This document shows, in pieces, positions 43,496-53,846 of a stretch of 64,000 nt of DNA. The stretch covers positions 124,001-188,000 of the forward strand of contig JAPLNI010000051.1 of assembly GCA_026692865.1 (NCBI GenBank), given 5' to 3'. Position 1 is the first letter of the stretch. Every line of letters starts with the position of its first letter. The notes beneath the pieces were generated by a model. It was given only the letters and a program-made list of their open reading frames with translations. It searched no databases and was not told where the DNA came from. The position numbers were made by a program, and so were the translations under genes. Source of the DNA: Planctomycetota bacterium (lineage in GTDB: Bacteria > Planctomycetota > Planctomycetia > Pirellulales > Pirellulaceae).

Positions 43496-46012
43496 ATGAA
43501 TTCATTAGCCTACCGTTGTAGCGTTGTTCTTTCTGTAATGGTCTTCCTGGCATTTCACGCTGATGCGCAAGACCTTCCATCCAGTTCAGCACCCACCTCC
43601 GCAAAAAAAACTCCCGTGGCAGAAATCACGGAAACCACTGGAACTCGAATCCTAAACGGTGTCTATCCTCATCTAACCGTTTACTCGCAAAGTCGGGTCG
43701 ACGGGTTGTTTAACCGTGGTGACTCATCCGAGTGCGGTATTGGGGCTGTCGTTCCGTGGGCTGGAAAGCTCTGGATGGTAACTTATGCGCCTCACATGCC
43801 CTATGGATCGGATCATAAGCTCTACTCGATAGAGCCAAACACGATGAAGATGACGATTCATAAAGAATCTGTCGGAGGCACTCCAGCCGGACGAATGATC
43901 CATGAGGAATCGCGTCAGCTTTTCATCGGCCATCACATAATCAATGAAAAAGGTGAGGTTCGCACGATTCAGCCCAAGGAGATGCCGGGGCGAGTGACTG
44001 CATGGGCGCGGCATCTTGCTGATCCAGTAAGCATGGTCTACATGTATGACATGGAAGGCATGCTTTATGAGGTTAACGTGAACTCGTTAGCTGTAAAAAA
44101 GCGGTTCCATAATCCTGTGCCGGGTGAACATGGCAAAGGTGCTTACACAGCACAAGGGAAACTGGTTGTTGCGAATAATGGTATCTCTGGTGCTCATGAT
44201 CCTAAGAAAGATTGGGTCGTCACGCCGCCGGGCAAACTGGGACCTGAGGATCGCGGATCACTTGCGACGTTCGATGGCAAGGATTGGAAGATAATTGAGC
44301 AGCGGCAATACACTGATGTCACTGGTCCCGACGGAATCACCCCGACGACAGCAAGTTCCGGAAAGCCGCTTTGGTCTGTTGGTTGGGATAAACGATCGCT
44401 CCGATTACAAGTCATGGATGGTGGTCAGTTTCATACTTTTCTTTTGCCGAAGGGGTGCCTCAACAACGATGCTGCTCACGGTTGGTTTACTGAGTGGCCA
44501 CGTATTCGCGAGGTGAGTAACGGTCGGTACATAATGGACATGCATGGATTGTTCTTTGATTTCCCTGGAAGCTTCCGTCCGGGTAATACAGCGGGTATTG
44601 CACCGATTGCAAGGCATTTACGTTACATTCCCGATTTCTGCGATTGGAATGGCCGATTGGTTTTGGCGACCGATGAAACCAGCGTCCAAGGCAATCCGCT
44701 TGCAGGTCAGCCGCAATCGAATCTTTGGTTTGGAAGTTACGATGATTTGAAAACTTGGGGAGAGTCATCGGCGGCTGGCTCAATATGGATCGACGAAGCT
44801 GTTAAAGCCAACGAACCATCGTCTCCATTTTTGATCAACGGATTTGCACGACGAGTTGCTCATCTCGCAGCCGCTCCTGGTACCTCGTTTAAGTTGGAGG
44901 TGGACCTCAATGGCGATGATAAATGGACTCTTTACGAAGTAGTAAAAGCTGGTGATGAAGGTTACATTACTCATGTTTTTCCGGAGACCTTTAAGGCACA
45001 ATGGATTCGAATTACTTTGGATCGCGATAACGAAAAAGCTTCCGTAGCATTTCACTACTCCGATACTCGTTCGCACGATCCAGCTGGGCCGGGCCGACAA
45101 CTCTTCGCAGCACTTGCCGATGCGAATTCGGCTGAGAAAGTGCCGTCACTTCACATGTTTCCAGCGAAGAAAAATCGCAATCTTGAAATCATCTCGAAGG
45201 AGGGCGACCAAGTTAGTTTTTCTGAACTCAATGCGGAAACATTTGCTTACAGTTCGGTAGAAGCGAATGAGGAGCTTACGAAAAAGGGAATCATCAAACC
45301 TGTATTCACCGTCGATGACGCATCGGTGATCCTAAACATTTCCGAGAGTATCAACGGCAAAACAACCAAGCACACATTGAGGTTGCCTAAAGGGTCAAGC
45401 TACTTCGATAAAGCCTTTGCAGAAGGTTGGCCTCGCGACGAAAGAGAAATCGAATCAGAGCGGACTCTCGCAAACATTCATGGAACGTTTTACGAAGTCC
45501 CGTTTTGGATCGTTGGGCAGGGCCCGCTTTTCACAAAGATGAAGCCAGTTTGCTCGCACAACAAACGCATCGACGACTTTGCAACTTGGCGAGGATTACT
45601 CTGGCTGAGCGGCGTTAAGTCCGATGCGGTTGAAAGCGAGAATGTCGTCAAATCGAGAGATGGTAAATTGGCTCTATGGGCTGGTGGTGTTGATGAACTG
45701 TGGAAACTAGGCAAGCCGATTGGAACCGGTGGGCCTTGGAAGAACACCGCAGTGAAAAAAGACATTCCGTCCGATCCATACTTGATGAACGGCTACGACA
45801 AAAAAACACTCACCTTAAATTCAGACCGCGACTGCACTGTTCATCTAGAGATTGACTTTGATTTACTATCAGGGTTCCATCGCTACAAGTCTTTTGGACT
45901 CAAAGCAGGCCAAGAGATAACCCACCTCTTTCCAACCGGATTCAACGCTCATTGGATAAAATTTACAAGTTCCAGCGACGCAACAATTACTGCCTCGCTT
46001 CAATACGAGTAG
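43496..46012 (+). CDS. Secreted hypothetical protein with duplicated beta-rich module
   Basis: The 838-residue protein opens with a signal peptide (basic start, hydrophobic core, cut after FHADA or nearby). The first 320 residues look like a beta-propeller (repeated short strands, DHKLYSIEP, LYEVNVNS). From there two copies of one module can be seen: about 328-524 and 641-838. Shared landmarks are the WPR start, DMHG/NIHG with FYEVP or FFDFP, a CDWNGRLVLAT/ATWRGLLWLSG strand, the PFLINGF/PYLMNGY turn and a THVFPETFKAQWI/THLFPTGFNAHWI end. I do not recognise a named family. It precedes a cytochrome/DUF1553 gene by 42 bases and is probably exported with it. Confidence 0.72.
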   Translation: MNSLAYRCSVVLSVMVFLAFHADAQDLPSSSAPTSAKKTPVAEITETTGTRILNGVYPHLTVYSQSRVDGLFNRGDSSECGIGAVVPWAGKLWMVTYAPHMPYGSDHKLYSIEPNTMKMTIHKESVGGTPAGRMIHEESRQLFIGHHIINEKGEVRTIQPKEMPGRVTAWARHLADPVSMVYMYDMEGMLYEVNVNSLAVKKRFHNPVPGEHGKGAYTAQGKLVVANNGISGAHDPKKDWVVTPPGKLGPEDRGSLATFDGKDWKIIEQRQYTDVTGPDGITPTTASSGKPLWSVGWDKRSLRLQVMDGGQFHTFLLPKGCLNNDAAHGWFTEWPRIREVSNGRYIMDMHGLFFDFPGSFRPGNTAGIAPIARHLRYIPDFCDWNGRLVLATDETSVQGNPLAGQPQSNLWFGSYDDLKTWGESSAAGSIWIDEAVKANEPSSPFLINGFARRVAHLAAAPGTSFKLEVDLNGDDKWTLYEVVKAGDEGYITHVFPETFKAQWIRITLDRDNEKASVAFHYSDTRSHDPAGPGRQLFAALADANSAEKVPSLHMFPAKKNRNLEIISKEGDQVSFSELNAETFAYSSVEANEELTKKGIIKPVFTVDDASVILNISESINGKTTKHTLRLPKGSSYFDKAFAEGWPRDEREIESERTLANIHGTFYEVPFWIVGQGPLFTKMKPVCSHNKRIDDFATWRGLLWLSGVKSDAVESENVVKSRDGKLALWAGGVDELWKLGKPIGTGGPWKNTAVKKDIPSDPYLMNGYDKKTLTLNSDRDCTVHLEIDFDLLSGFHRYKSFGLKAGQEITHLFPTGFNAHWIKFTSSSDATITASLQYE

Positions 46013-46054
46013 TTCACCGGAACGATCCAGTATAAAATTTAGGAGCTTAAGATA

Positions 46055-49000
46055 GTGCGAGATACGACCATTACAGTACGATTGGAAATAGCTTTGTTTC
46101 TTGCGATTGCATGGACGGCAACTTGCGTGCTAGGAGCAGATATCGATCCTGAGTCCATTCCTGTTTCATTCAATAACGAGATTCGTCCGATACTTTCCAA
46201 TCGATGTTTCGCTTGTCATGGCCCCGACGAGGAGACAATCGAGGCAGGCTTGAGGTTGGACTCTCAAGAAGCAGCGACTCGACCTCTCGATTCCGGGCTC
46301 CCCGCAATCGTCGTCGGAGATCCTGACAAAAGCGAAATGTTGGCTCGCGTCACATCGGAGGATCTTGATATTCGCATGCCGCCCCCTCACTTCGCCAAGG
46401 GGCTTACTCAAGAAGAAGTTATTAAAATCCGTCGATGGATAAAACAAGGTGCGAACTACGAGAAGCATTGGTCATTTGATACGCCAGTGTTGCCACCCAT
46501 ACCATCGCTAGATGAAAGTGATTCTAAGATCAACTCTCCAATCGATGCTTTCGTCATCGCGAAGGCGACGGAGTACGCAAAGAAGATTGGTTGGAACGGG
46601 AGCCATCCGGCCCGGCTTCAGTCACCTCCCGCATCACGCGAAGTGCTCTTGCGACGCGTCTCACTTGCTTTGATCGGTTTGCCTCCGACGGTCCAAGAGC
46701 AAGACGATTTTTACAATGATGCTTCACCAGATGCTTATGAAAAACTTGTTGATCGCTTACTAGCTTCACCAGCATTTGGCGAGCATTGGGCGAGACTCTG
46801 GTTGGACATGGCTCGCTATGCCGACAGTAACGGGTATGCCGATGATGGCCCTCGAACTATTTGGGCCTACCGTGACTGGGTTATTCGTGCAATCAATTCA
46901 AATATGCCATTCGATCAATTCACAAAAGAACAATTAGCCGGAGACCTCCTACCGAACCCAACTGATGACCAATTGATCGCGACGGCCTTTCATCGTAACA
47001 CTCTGACAAACAATGAAGGCGGAACGAATGACGAAGAGTTTCGAAACGTCGCAGTAGTCGATCGAGTGAACACAACGATCGCTGTTTGGATGGGTTTAAC
47101 CATGGCATGTGCACAATGCCATACACACAAGTATGACCCAATAACACAAAAGGAATACTTTGAGGTCTTCGCGTTATTCAACCAGTCCGAAGATGCTGAT
47201 CGTCGCGACGATTCGCCTCGCCTAGCACTGTATTCAGCCGAACAGAAGGAACGTCGAGCGGAACTTTTAAAGCACCAAGAAGAACTTACCAAGCAGCTAG
47301 AACCGACAGAAGAAACCGAAAGCCAACTGAGCACTGGCTTAGCCGCCTGGGAAGCAATTCAAACTCATCAACCAGCCAAGAAAACGATCTACCCGAATTC
47401 AATAGTTGCCGCCTCTGGTGACACGCTTGATATTTCCGAATCGGGTGACATTGTCGTGAAAGCGGGTCGCGATTCGGACACATATACGATCGAATGGCAA
47501 TTGCCTGAGGATTTCTCGATAGAACAAATCACTCGACTACGAATTGATACCCAACCGTGGCCCAAATTTAGTGAAGGTGCTGCAACGCCTGCGGCCGATC
47601 CATCTGTTTCACCGAAAAGTTTTTTCCTGTCGGAATTCTCCGTCTCCATGGAAGGGGTAGCCGATGACAAGCCGTTTTCGAAGCCTTGGAAGATTGTAAA
47701 AGCGACTGCTGACTTTGAGTCGGACAATCGAACCGCAGCGCACGCGATTGATGGAAAGCCAAAGACTGGATGGGGAGTTGCACCGAAACTTGATAGCCCG
47801 CATTGGATCGAATTCCAATTGCAATCGCGAAAACAAAACGATGCACCGGAGAACGGCAGTCCAAGTCGGCTCAAAATAGAGCTCACCCAAAGTCCGACTT
47901 ATTTAGGTCATGTACTGGGGAATTTTAAACTCAGCTATTCCACCGAACCGATTAATAAAGAGACCGAAGCGCAGATCGCTCCGATTCCGATTCGTGCGAT
48001 TGCATCTATTCCCGAAGCAAGCCGAAATTCAGAGCAAAAGCGAGAACTGCTACAGCATTATGTTCGATGGTTTGCACCCGAGTTTGCTGAAGTAAGATCC
48101 CGCCTAAATAAGATAGAAAAGGAGCTTGCAGCGATAAAACCCGAGACGGATTTGCCAATCATGCGCGAGCTTGACGCGAAAAAACAACGTGACACTCATA
48201 TTCAAATTCGTGGCAACTACAAGATGAAGGGGGAGCAAGTTCATCCGGCACTACTCTCTGCGTTTCACCCATTATCCGATTCAACGCAGCCATTAAACCG
48301 ATTGCAGTTGGCAAATTGGCTGATGCAAGAGAATAATCCTTTAACGCCACGCGTCATTGCGAACCGCTATTGGGAAACGCTTTTTGGATTGGGTTTGGTT
48401 CGTACGAGTGAAGACTTTGGTTCACAAGGAGATCCGCCAACCCACCCCGAATTGCTCGACTGGCTAGCGATTGAGTTGGTGCAATCGAAATGGGATACCA
48501 AAGCTTTTCTTCGGAAGTTGGTTCTTTCGGCGACGTATCAGCAATCGTCAGCGACTAACGCTGATTCATCTGCTTTTGATATGGAAAATGTTTACTTGAC
48601 GCGTGGCCCTCGAGTTCGACTATCCGCGGAGCAAGTGCGGGACGCCACCTTGGCATCGGCGGGACTACTAAACAGCAAACAGTTTGGCCCCCCTGTGCGA
48701 CCTACTCAACCTTCTTCAGGTCTTTCGGCTGCCTTTGGATCAAAGACGGACTGGGAAGTCAGTGCGGGAGATGATAAGCATCGTCGAGCCATCTACACGC
48801 TTTGGCGACGAAGTAATCCCTATCCTTCAATGGCAACTTTCGATGCACCCAATCGTGAGAATTGTATATTGCGACGTGATCGGACCAATACTCCCTTGCA
48901 AGCCTTGGTGACGATGAACGATCCGACATACATCGAAGCCGCTCAAGCCCTCGCACGAAAGTTAATGGCTTTGAATGAAACGAATGCGGAAACAATTCAG

Positions 49001-49246
49001 ATGGCTTATCGATTAGTACTGTCAAGGAAAGCCACTGCTGAGGAGACATCATTAATCGGCGAATTTTATGAACAGACTCGCAAGGCATTTTTGAATGAAT
49101 CGGATGCAGCACTGAAAATGGCGACCGATCCAATCGGTCCAATGCCAAGCGAGTTTACGTCGACAGATTCGATTGCGTCCTCCGCAGCCTGGGCTGTTGT
49201 TGCGAATGTGTTACTGAATCTGGACGAGACACTAATGCCGCAATAA
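46055..49246 (+). CDS. Planctomycete cytochrome C / DUF1549 / DUF1553 protein
   Basis: The 1063-residue secreted protein starts at GTG behind a signal peptide. Residues about 35-140 form the planctomycete cytochrome C (PSCyt1) domain with the haem motif Cys51-FA-Cys54-His55 and a distal Met in DIRMPPP. DUF1549 (PSCyt2, about 165-380) holds a second CxxCH, Cys352-AQ-Cys355-His356. A discoidin-like insertion (HAIDGKPKTGWGV near 568) separates it from DUF1553 (PSD1, about 745-1010). Such proteins are widespread in planctomycetes and often adjoin DUF1501 and sulfatase genes; their redox role is not settled. The DUF1501 gene follows in TAATG overlap. Confidence 0.92.
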   Translation: MRDTTITVRLEIALFLAIAWTATCVLGADIDPESIPVSFNNEIRPILSNRCFACHGPDEETIEAGLRLDSQEAATRPLDSGLPAIVVGDPDKSEMLARVTSEDLDIRMPPPHFAKGLTQEEVIKIRRWIKQGANYEKHWSFDTPVLPPIPSLDESDSKINSPIDAFVIAKATEYAKKIGWNGSHPARLQSPPASREVLLRRVSLALIGLPPTVQEQDDFYNDASPDAYEKLVDRLLASPAFGEHWARLWLDMARYADSNGYADDGPRTIWAYRDWVIRAINSNMPFDQFTKEQLAGDLLPNPTDDQLIATAFHRNTLTNNEGGTNDEEFRNVAVVDRVNTTIAVWMGLTMACAQCHTHKYDPITQKEYFEVFALFNQSEDADRRDDSPRLALYSAEQKERRAELLKHQEELTKQLEPTEETESQLSTGLAAWEAIQTHQPAKKTIYPNSIVAASGDTLDISESGDIVVKAGRDSDTYTIEWQLPEDFSIEQITRLRIDTQPWPKFSEGAATPAADPSVSPKSFFLSEFSVSMEGVADDKPFSKPWKIVKATADFESDNRTAAHAIDGKPKTGWGVAPKLDSPHWIEFQLQSRKQNDAPENGSPSRLKIELTQSPTYLGHVLGNFKLSYSTEPINKETEAQIAPIPIRAIASIPEASRNSEQKRELLQHYVRWFAPEFAEVRSRLNKIEKELAAIKPETDLPIMRELDAKKQRDTHIQIRGNYKMKGEQVHPALLSAFHPLSDSTQPLNRLQLANWLMQENNPLTPRVIANRYWETLFGLGLVRTSEDFGSQGDPPTHPELLDWLAIELVQSKWDTKAFLRKLVLSATYQQSSATNADSSAFDMENVYLTRGPRVRLSAEQVRDATLASAGLLNSKQFGPPVRPTQPSSGLSAAFGSKTDWEVSAGDDKHRRAIYTLWRRSNPYPSMATFDAPNRENCILRRDRTNTPLQALVTMNDPTYIEAAQALARKLMALNETNAETIQMAYRLVLSRKATAEETSLIGEFYEQTRKAFLNESDAALKMATDPIGPMPSEFTSTDSIASSAAWAVVANVLLNLDETLMPQ

Positions 49247-50766
49247 TGAGATGTGATGAATCGAAGCCTCCATTCACAGAATACGAAATCATGAATAGCA
49301 GACTTAGCAACTCCGATTATCAAAAACTCGTCGCACAGCGTACACGTCGATTTTTCCTACAAGAATCCGGCGTCGGCTTCGGCGCGGCTGCACTGGCGCA
49401 TTTGATTGGCAGCCCACAAGCTGTCATGGCGTCCGATTTGACAATCACAAATCCATTAGCCAAGAAACCACCGGAGTTTGCCGCGACGGCGAAGCAAGTC
49501 ATCTACTTGCACATGACCGGTTCACCGCCCAATTTGGATCTGTTTGATTACAAGCCGGAATTGGTGCGGATGAACGACATGGACACGCCCGACTCCGTTC
49601 TGAAGGGCAAGGAATTTGCGTTCACGACAGGCGTCCCTAAGTTGCTTGGAACCAAACAGAAGTTCGCGCAGCACGGAAAGTCCGGACTTTGGTTGAGCGA
49701 CGCAATTCCACATCTGCAAAGCGTTGCTGATGAGATGTGCATGGTTCATTCAATGCATACCGACCAGTTCAATCATGCCCCAGCCGAACTTTTGGTCTAC
49801 ACCGGCTCACCCCGTTCTGGGCGTCCTTCGTTTGGCTCTTGGGTGACGTATGGATTGGGATCAGAAAATGAAAATCTTCCGGCGTATGTAGTTCTAATTA
49901 GTAGCGGTGTCCAACCCAACGGTGGTAAAGCAACCTTCGGAAGCGGCTTTCTGCCAAGTATCTATCAAGGCGTCCAATGTCGCTCGCAAGGAGACCCCGT
50001 ACTGTTCGTCTCCAACCCTCCTGGCATGAGTCGCGAGTTGCGACGGGAATCACTGGATGTTCTTGGCAAGCTAAATGAGTTCCAAGCCAACTTACAGGGG
50101 CATCGTGAAACGCAAACGCGTATTTCGCAATATGAACTCGCCTTTCGGATGCAGACCAGCGTCCCCGACGTGATGGACATCTCAAAAGAAACAAAAGAAA
50201 CGCTCGAAGCATATGGTGCAAAGCCCGGCGAAGCCAGCCTTGCGAACAATTGTCTCCTAGCACGGCGATTGGTAGAGTCCGGAGTCCGATTTGTTCAACT
50301 GTTCGATTGGGGATGGGACTTTCACGGAACAGGTCCAAATGAAGACATCCGAGATGGACTCGTAAACAAATGCAAAACGATGGACCGACCTGTAGCCGCG
50401 CTAATCAAAGACCTCAAGCAACGTGGCTTACTCGATTCAACCCTGATTATCTTTGGTGGCGAATTCGGACGAACTCCCTTCCGCGAAGGACGCACCGCGA
50501 CAACAGGTAATCTAGGTCGTGATCATTATCCCGATTGCTTCTCAATGTGGATGGCAGGAGGAGGAACCAAGGCCGGGTACGAATACGGGAAGACCGATGA
50601 ACTCGGATTCTCGATCGCAGAAGATCCAGTCCATGTGCACGATCTACAAGCAACCTGGCTTCATCTGCTGGGATTGGAACATACTCATCTTACCTATCGA
50701 TTCCAGGGACGCGACTACCGACTGACCGATGTACACGGTAAGGTCGTCAAGGACTTAATCGCGTAA
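49246..50766 (+). CDS. DUF1501 domain protein (Tat-exported-like)
   Basis: The 506-residue protein belongs to DUF1501, a sulfatase-like fold found next to DUF1553 proteins. The first 40 residues have RTRRFFLQESG, a twin-arginine-like signal, and a hydrophobic stretch. VIYLHMTGSPPNLDLFDYKP opens the domain; STLIIFGGEFGRTPFREG and the GRDHYPDCFSMWMAGGG segment (metal-site-like) are conserved, and KGKEFAFTTG is also typical. ATG 49246 overlaps the stop of the preceding gene; ATG 49291 is an equally good start. The molecular role is unknown. Confidence 0.9.
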   Translation: MRCDESKPPFTEYEIMNSRLSNSDYQKLVAQRTRRFFLQESGVGFGAAALAHLIGSPQAVMASDLTITNPLAKKPPEFAATAKQVIYLHMTGSPPNLDLFDYKPELVRMNDMDTPDSVLKGKEFAFTTGVPKLLGTKQKFAQHGKSGLWLSDAIPHLQSVADEMCMVHSMHTDQFNHAPAELLVYTGSPRSGRPSFGSWVTYGLGSENENLPAYVVLISSGVQPNGGKATFGSGFLPSIYQGVQCRSQGDPVLFVSNPPGMSRELRRESLDVLGKLNEFQANLQGHRETQTRISQYELAFRMQTSVPDVMDISKETKETLEAYGAKPGEASLANNCLLARRLVESGVRFVQLFDWGWDFHGTGPNEDIRDGLVNKCKTMDRPVAALIKDLKQRGLLDSTLIIFGGEFGRTPFREGRTATTGNLGRDHYPDCFSMWMAGGGTKAGYEYGKTDELGFSIAEDPVHVHDLQATWLHLLGLEHTHLTYRFQGRDYRLTDVHGKVVKDLIA

Positions 50767-50796
50767 GCGAGCACCTTATTGCCTGTATTTGCGATG

Positions 50797-52308
50797 CTAT
50801 CTCGTCATAGTGTTCACACCGGGAATCGATAGCGGGAACACCCTGTTTTCATTGATTTCTTGACGCAAAATGTTTTCTGCTTGCGCGATTATATCAACAC
50901 GCTTATCAGCCAGGTTGTGCTGTTCGGATCGATCTTTCGAAAGATCGTAAACTTCCCAGTCGCCTGGTTTCTTTGTCTTCAATCCTTGTCGAAGTACTTT
51001 GAGATCGCCGATTCGTAGAGCCACTTGACCTCCATATTCAGGGAATACCCAAATCAATGGCTTCCGACCTTCTAGCGTTTTCCTTTTACCAGATAAAACC
51101 GGCCAAAGGCTATCGCCATCCAGCCCCTCTGGCTTAGTAAATCCAGCCGCATCACAGAGTGTCGGGAACCAGTCCGCAAAGTAGCTCGGAGTATTGTTAA
51201 CAGCATTAGATTCCAAGATGCCAGGCAGCCGAGCAATCATAGGAACGCGAATACCACCTTCGTAAACGCTTCCTTTGTATTCTCTTAAATCAGCAGTGCT
51301 TTGGAAGAACTTCGGATCAGCGCCGCCGACATGAAAATGGGGATCGCCAGCCCCCTCATGTGTCGCGCCGTTATCACTGCTGAAAATGACAAGTGTGCGT
51401 TCCTTTAGATGAGCTTGATCAAGTGCATCGATTACTCGACCGACATAGCTATCGAGATCGTTGATCATCGCTGCGTAGGCGGCACGTGGGCGCGGGTGGG
51501 GCAAGTAGCCGTTGAATCCTCTATAAACATTGTTGTCCCATTCGACCGGAAACTTTTCTACGGACTCTTGCGAAGGATGCATCGCGACGTGCGGTTCGAT
51601 GAATGGTAAGTAAAGAAAGAATGGGTTATTCGCATTTGCGTGAATGAATTTTTCCGCCTCGGCAATCATTAATTTCGGTGCGTAAGTCTCGCCGATCCAG
51701 TCTGACATTTTCACTTCGCCACTGGTTTGTTTTTCACGTCCAGGTATTGGCTTCTTATTGATTTCGATTTTCTCTCGATTACGCCAAAGGTGCGGTGGAA
51801 AATAACTATGCGCGACTGACTGGCAGTTGTAGCCGAAGAATAAATCAAAGCCCTTTCGGTTGGGCTCGCCGGTGCTTCCGACCGGACCAAGTCCCCATTT
51901 ACCAAACGCACCTGTCGCATAGCCCGAATTCTGGAACAGTTGAGCGATCGTGACCGCTTGCTCCGACAGCGGGTATTGCCCTTCGTTGAATTCTGGGAAC
52001 TTCAGCTTCGCCTGTTGATTGCCACGTACTTCAGCATGGCCGAGATGCTTGCCGGTCATCAATACGCAGCGAGAAGGAGCACAAACAGGTGCACCGCTAT
52101 AATGCTGAGTGAACCGAATTCCTTCTGACGCAAGTCTATCAATGTTAGGTGTAGGGATTTTTGTCTGACCGTAACAACCCACGTCACCCCAACCGAGATC
52201 GTCTGCCAAAATGAAAACGACGTTCAGTCGCTCTTCCGCGTAACTCGGAAAACAAGCGATGCAAATAGTCAATAAAGCAATCACGCAGTATCTGATGAGA
52301 AAAATCAT
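50797..52308 (-). CDS. Sulfatase (formylglycine-dependent), secreted
   Basis: The 503-residue arylsulfatase-type enzyme has a signal peptide (cut near SYA at 22-24), the metal-site NVVFILADDLGWGDVGCYG at about 29-47, and the modified-residue motif Cys76-APSR (CxPSR), where Cys becomes formylglycine. GKWGLGPVG and SSDNGATHEG carry further active-site residues. The two sulfatase genes overlap by four bases, so they are cotranscribed with this one second. The substrate, probably a sulfated polysaccharide, cannot be read. Confidence 0.93.
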   Translation of the reverse strand: MIFLIRYCVIALLTICIACFPSYAEERLNVVFILADDLGWGDVGCYGQTKIPTPNIDRLASEGIRFTQHYSGAPVCAPSRCVLMTGKHLGHAEVRGNQQAKLKFPEFNEGQYPLSEQAVTIAQLFQNSGYATGAFGKWGLGPVGSTGEPNRKGFDLFFGYNCQSVAHSYFPPHLWRNREKIEINKKPIPGREKQTSGEVKMSDWIGETYAPKLMIAEAEKFIHANANNPFFLYLPFIEPHVAMHPSQESVEKFPVEWDNNVYRGFNGYLPHPRPRAAYAAMINDLDSYVGRVIDALDQAHLKERTLVIFSSDNGATHEGAGDPHFHVGGADPKFFQSTADLREYKGSVYEGGIRVPMIARLPGILESNAVNNTPSYFADWFPTLCDAAGFTKPEGLDGDSLWPVLSGKRKTLEGRKPLIWVFPEYGGQVALRIGDLKVLRQGLKTKKPGDWEVYDLSKDRSEQHNLADKRVDIIAQAENILRQEINENRVFPLSIPGVNTMTR

Positions 52309-53846
52309 TGGGGCCTGCTACCTTCTGCGGTGACAATCTTATCTAGTTTAGCGGACATCTCTTGAACGACTTCGGGATACTTCGCAGCAACATCATTTCG
52401 CTCGGCGGGATCATCAGAAAGTTTATAGAGCCCGTACTTTCCCTTCGGGAATGGATACTCATTTTTGCTAACGATTGCTTGTGACTTACCTTTCTGAAGC
52501 AGCCTCACAAGTTTCCAATCGCCGACGCGAAGTCCGAAATTCCCACTGCCGTTATCTTGTTGAAGGAAGTGGTCCCGACCTTTCGCACCGCTTTGACCTA
52601 GTAACGCACTGAGCACATCAAAGCTATCGCGGCATGTGTTCGGTGCGAGTGTTTGTCCAGTAAGCGAGGCAACACTGGCGGCGAGATCAATTGTTGAAAC
52701 GATCTCACCTGATACATCGGATGCGATGCGACCTTTCCATCTTGTAATGAAGGGTGTTCGTGTTCCACCTTCCCACACGCTGTACTTGCCACCACGAAAA
52801 GGGCCTGCTGGGCGATGGTCGCCAAGCTTTTCAACAGCATCGTCCTTATATCCATCATCGAGTACCGGACCGTTATCAGAACAAAACACAATCAGAGTGT
52901 TCTCAGCTAATCCGAGTCGATCTAAAGTGTTCGTCAGTTCTCCCACGCACCAGTCCAATTGTATAATGCAGTCGCCTCTGGGCCCGAGTTTCGTTTTGCC
53001 TTGAAAACGTTCGTGAGCAATTCGCGGCACATGGATATCATGAGAGGCGAAGAACAGAAAAAAGGGTTTATCTTTGTTTGACTCAATCCAACGTGTAGAT
53101 TCCTTGACCCATTCGTCCGCTAGGTCTTCATCGCGGAACCTCGCCTTGGTTCCTCCTGTGTAGAAGCCAATGCGGCTTATCCCATTGTGGATCGTTTGGT
53201 TATGTCCATGAGTCCAATCCATTTTGAGCGTATCTCGATGAGTCAACCCGGTTGGATGATCGCTAGTTGGCTTTTCGCTAAGAACGCGGATAGGATCGTT
53301 CGGATCGAGGTTCTTGACGCGGCGATCTTCAACATAAACCTGCGGCACACGATCGTTGGTAGTAGGCAACAGGTAGCAGTGATCGAAACCTATATCGAGC
53401 GGTCCCGGCTTTAGTTCGCCATTCCAATCGGGTGCGGGCTCGCCAAGCCCCAAATGCCATTTGCCGATAACTGCCGTAGCATAATCGGCTCTCTTGAGAA
53501 TCGACGGTAATGTCTCGGTTCCTGGCTTGATGATCGATGGCCCGTTTGGTGAAGCGATACCAGTGCCCTTCTGACGAAAAGCATAAGTCCCTGTAAGCAA
53601 CGAGAATCGAGTTGGAGTACATGTCGATGCCGAGCAATAGCCGCTTGTGAATCGCAACCCTTCGCTCGCCAATCGATCAATTGCAGGAGTATGCAATGCA
53701 GTCGCACCATAACACGAGACATCTCCATACCCAAGGTCATCCGCCATGATGACAATAATGTTCGGCTTTTCCGCCGCCACATTCGATGAATGCAACAATG
53801 CTGCGCAAAATCCTGTTGCGTAAAAAAATATAAGAATGCGATTCAT
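52305..53846 (-). CDS. Sulfatase (formylglycine-dependent), secreted
   Basis: The 513-residue enzyme has a signal peptide (MNRILIFFYATGF core), NIIVIMADDLGYGDVSCYGA, and Cys76-TPTR as the formylglycine motif (CxPTR, a variant of CxPSR). IGKWHLGLG and FCSDNGPVLDDG are the other metal and substrate loops. ATG 53846 is chosen since it begins the signal peptide; the open frame continues upstream to 53912. Its stop overlaps the following sulfatase by four bases. Confidence 0.92.
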   Translation of the reverse strand: MNRILIFFYATGFCAALLHSSNVAAEKPNIIVIMADDLGYGDVSCYGATALHTPAIDRLASEGLRFTSGYCSASTCTPTRFSLLTGTYAFRQKGTGIASPNGPSIIKPGTETLPSILKRADYATAVIGKWHLGLGEPAPDWNGELKPGPLDIGFDHCYLLPTTNDRVPQVYVEDRRVKNLDPNDPIRVLSEKPTSDHPTGLTHRDTLKMDWTHGHNQTIHNGISRIGFYTGGTKARFRDEDLADEWVKESTRWIESNKDKPFFLFFASHDIHVPRIAHERFQGKTKLGPRGDCIIQLDWCVGELTNTLDRLGLAENTLIVFCSDNGPVLDDGYKDDAVEKLGDHRPAGPFRGGKYSVWEGGTRTPFITRWKGRIASDVSGEIVSTIDLAASVASLTGQTLAPNTCRDSFDVLSALLGQSGAKGRDHFLQQDNGSGNFGLRVGDWKLVRLLQKGKSQAIVSKNEYPFPKGKYGLYKLSDDPAERNDVAAKYPEVVQEMSAKLDKIVTAEGSRPQ

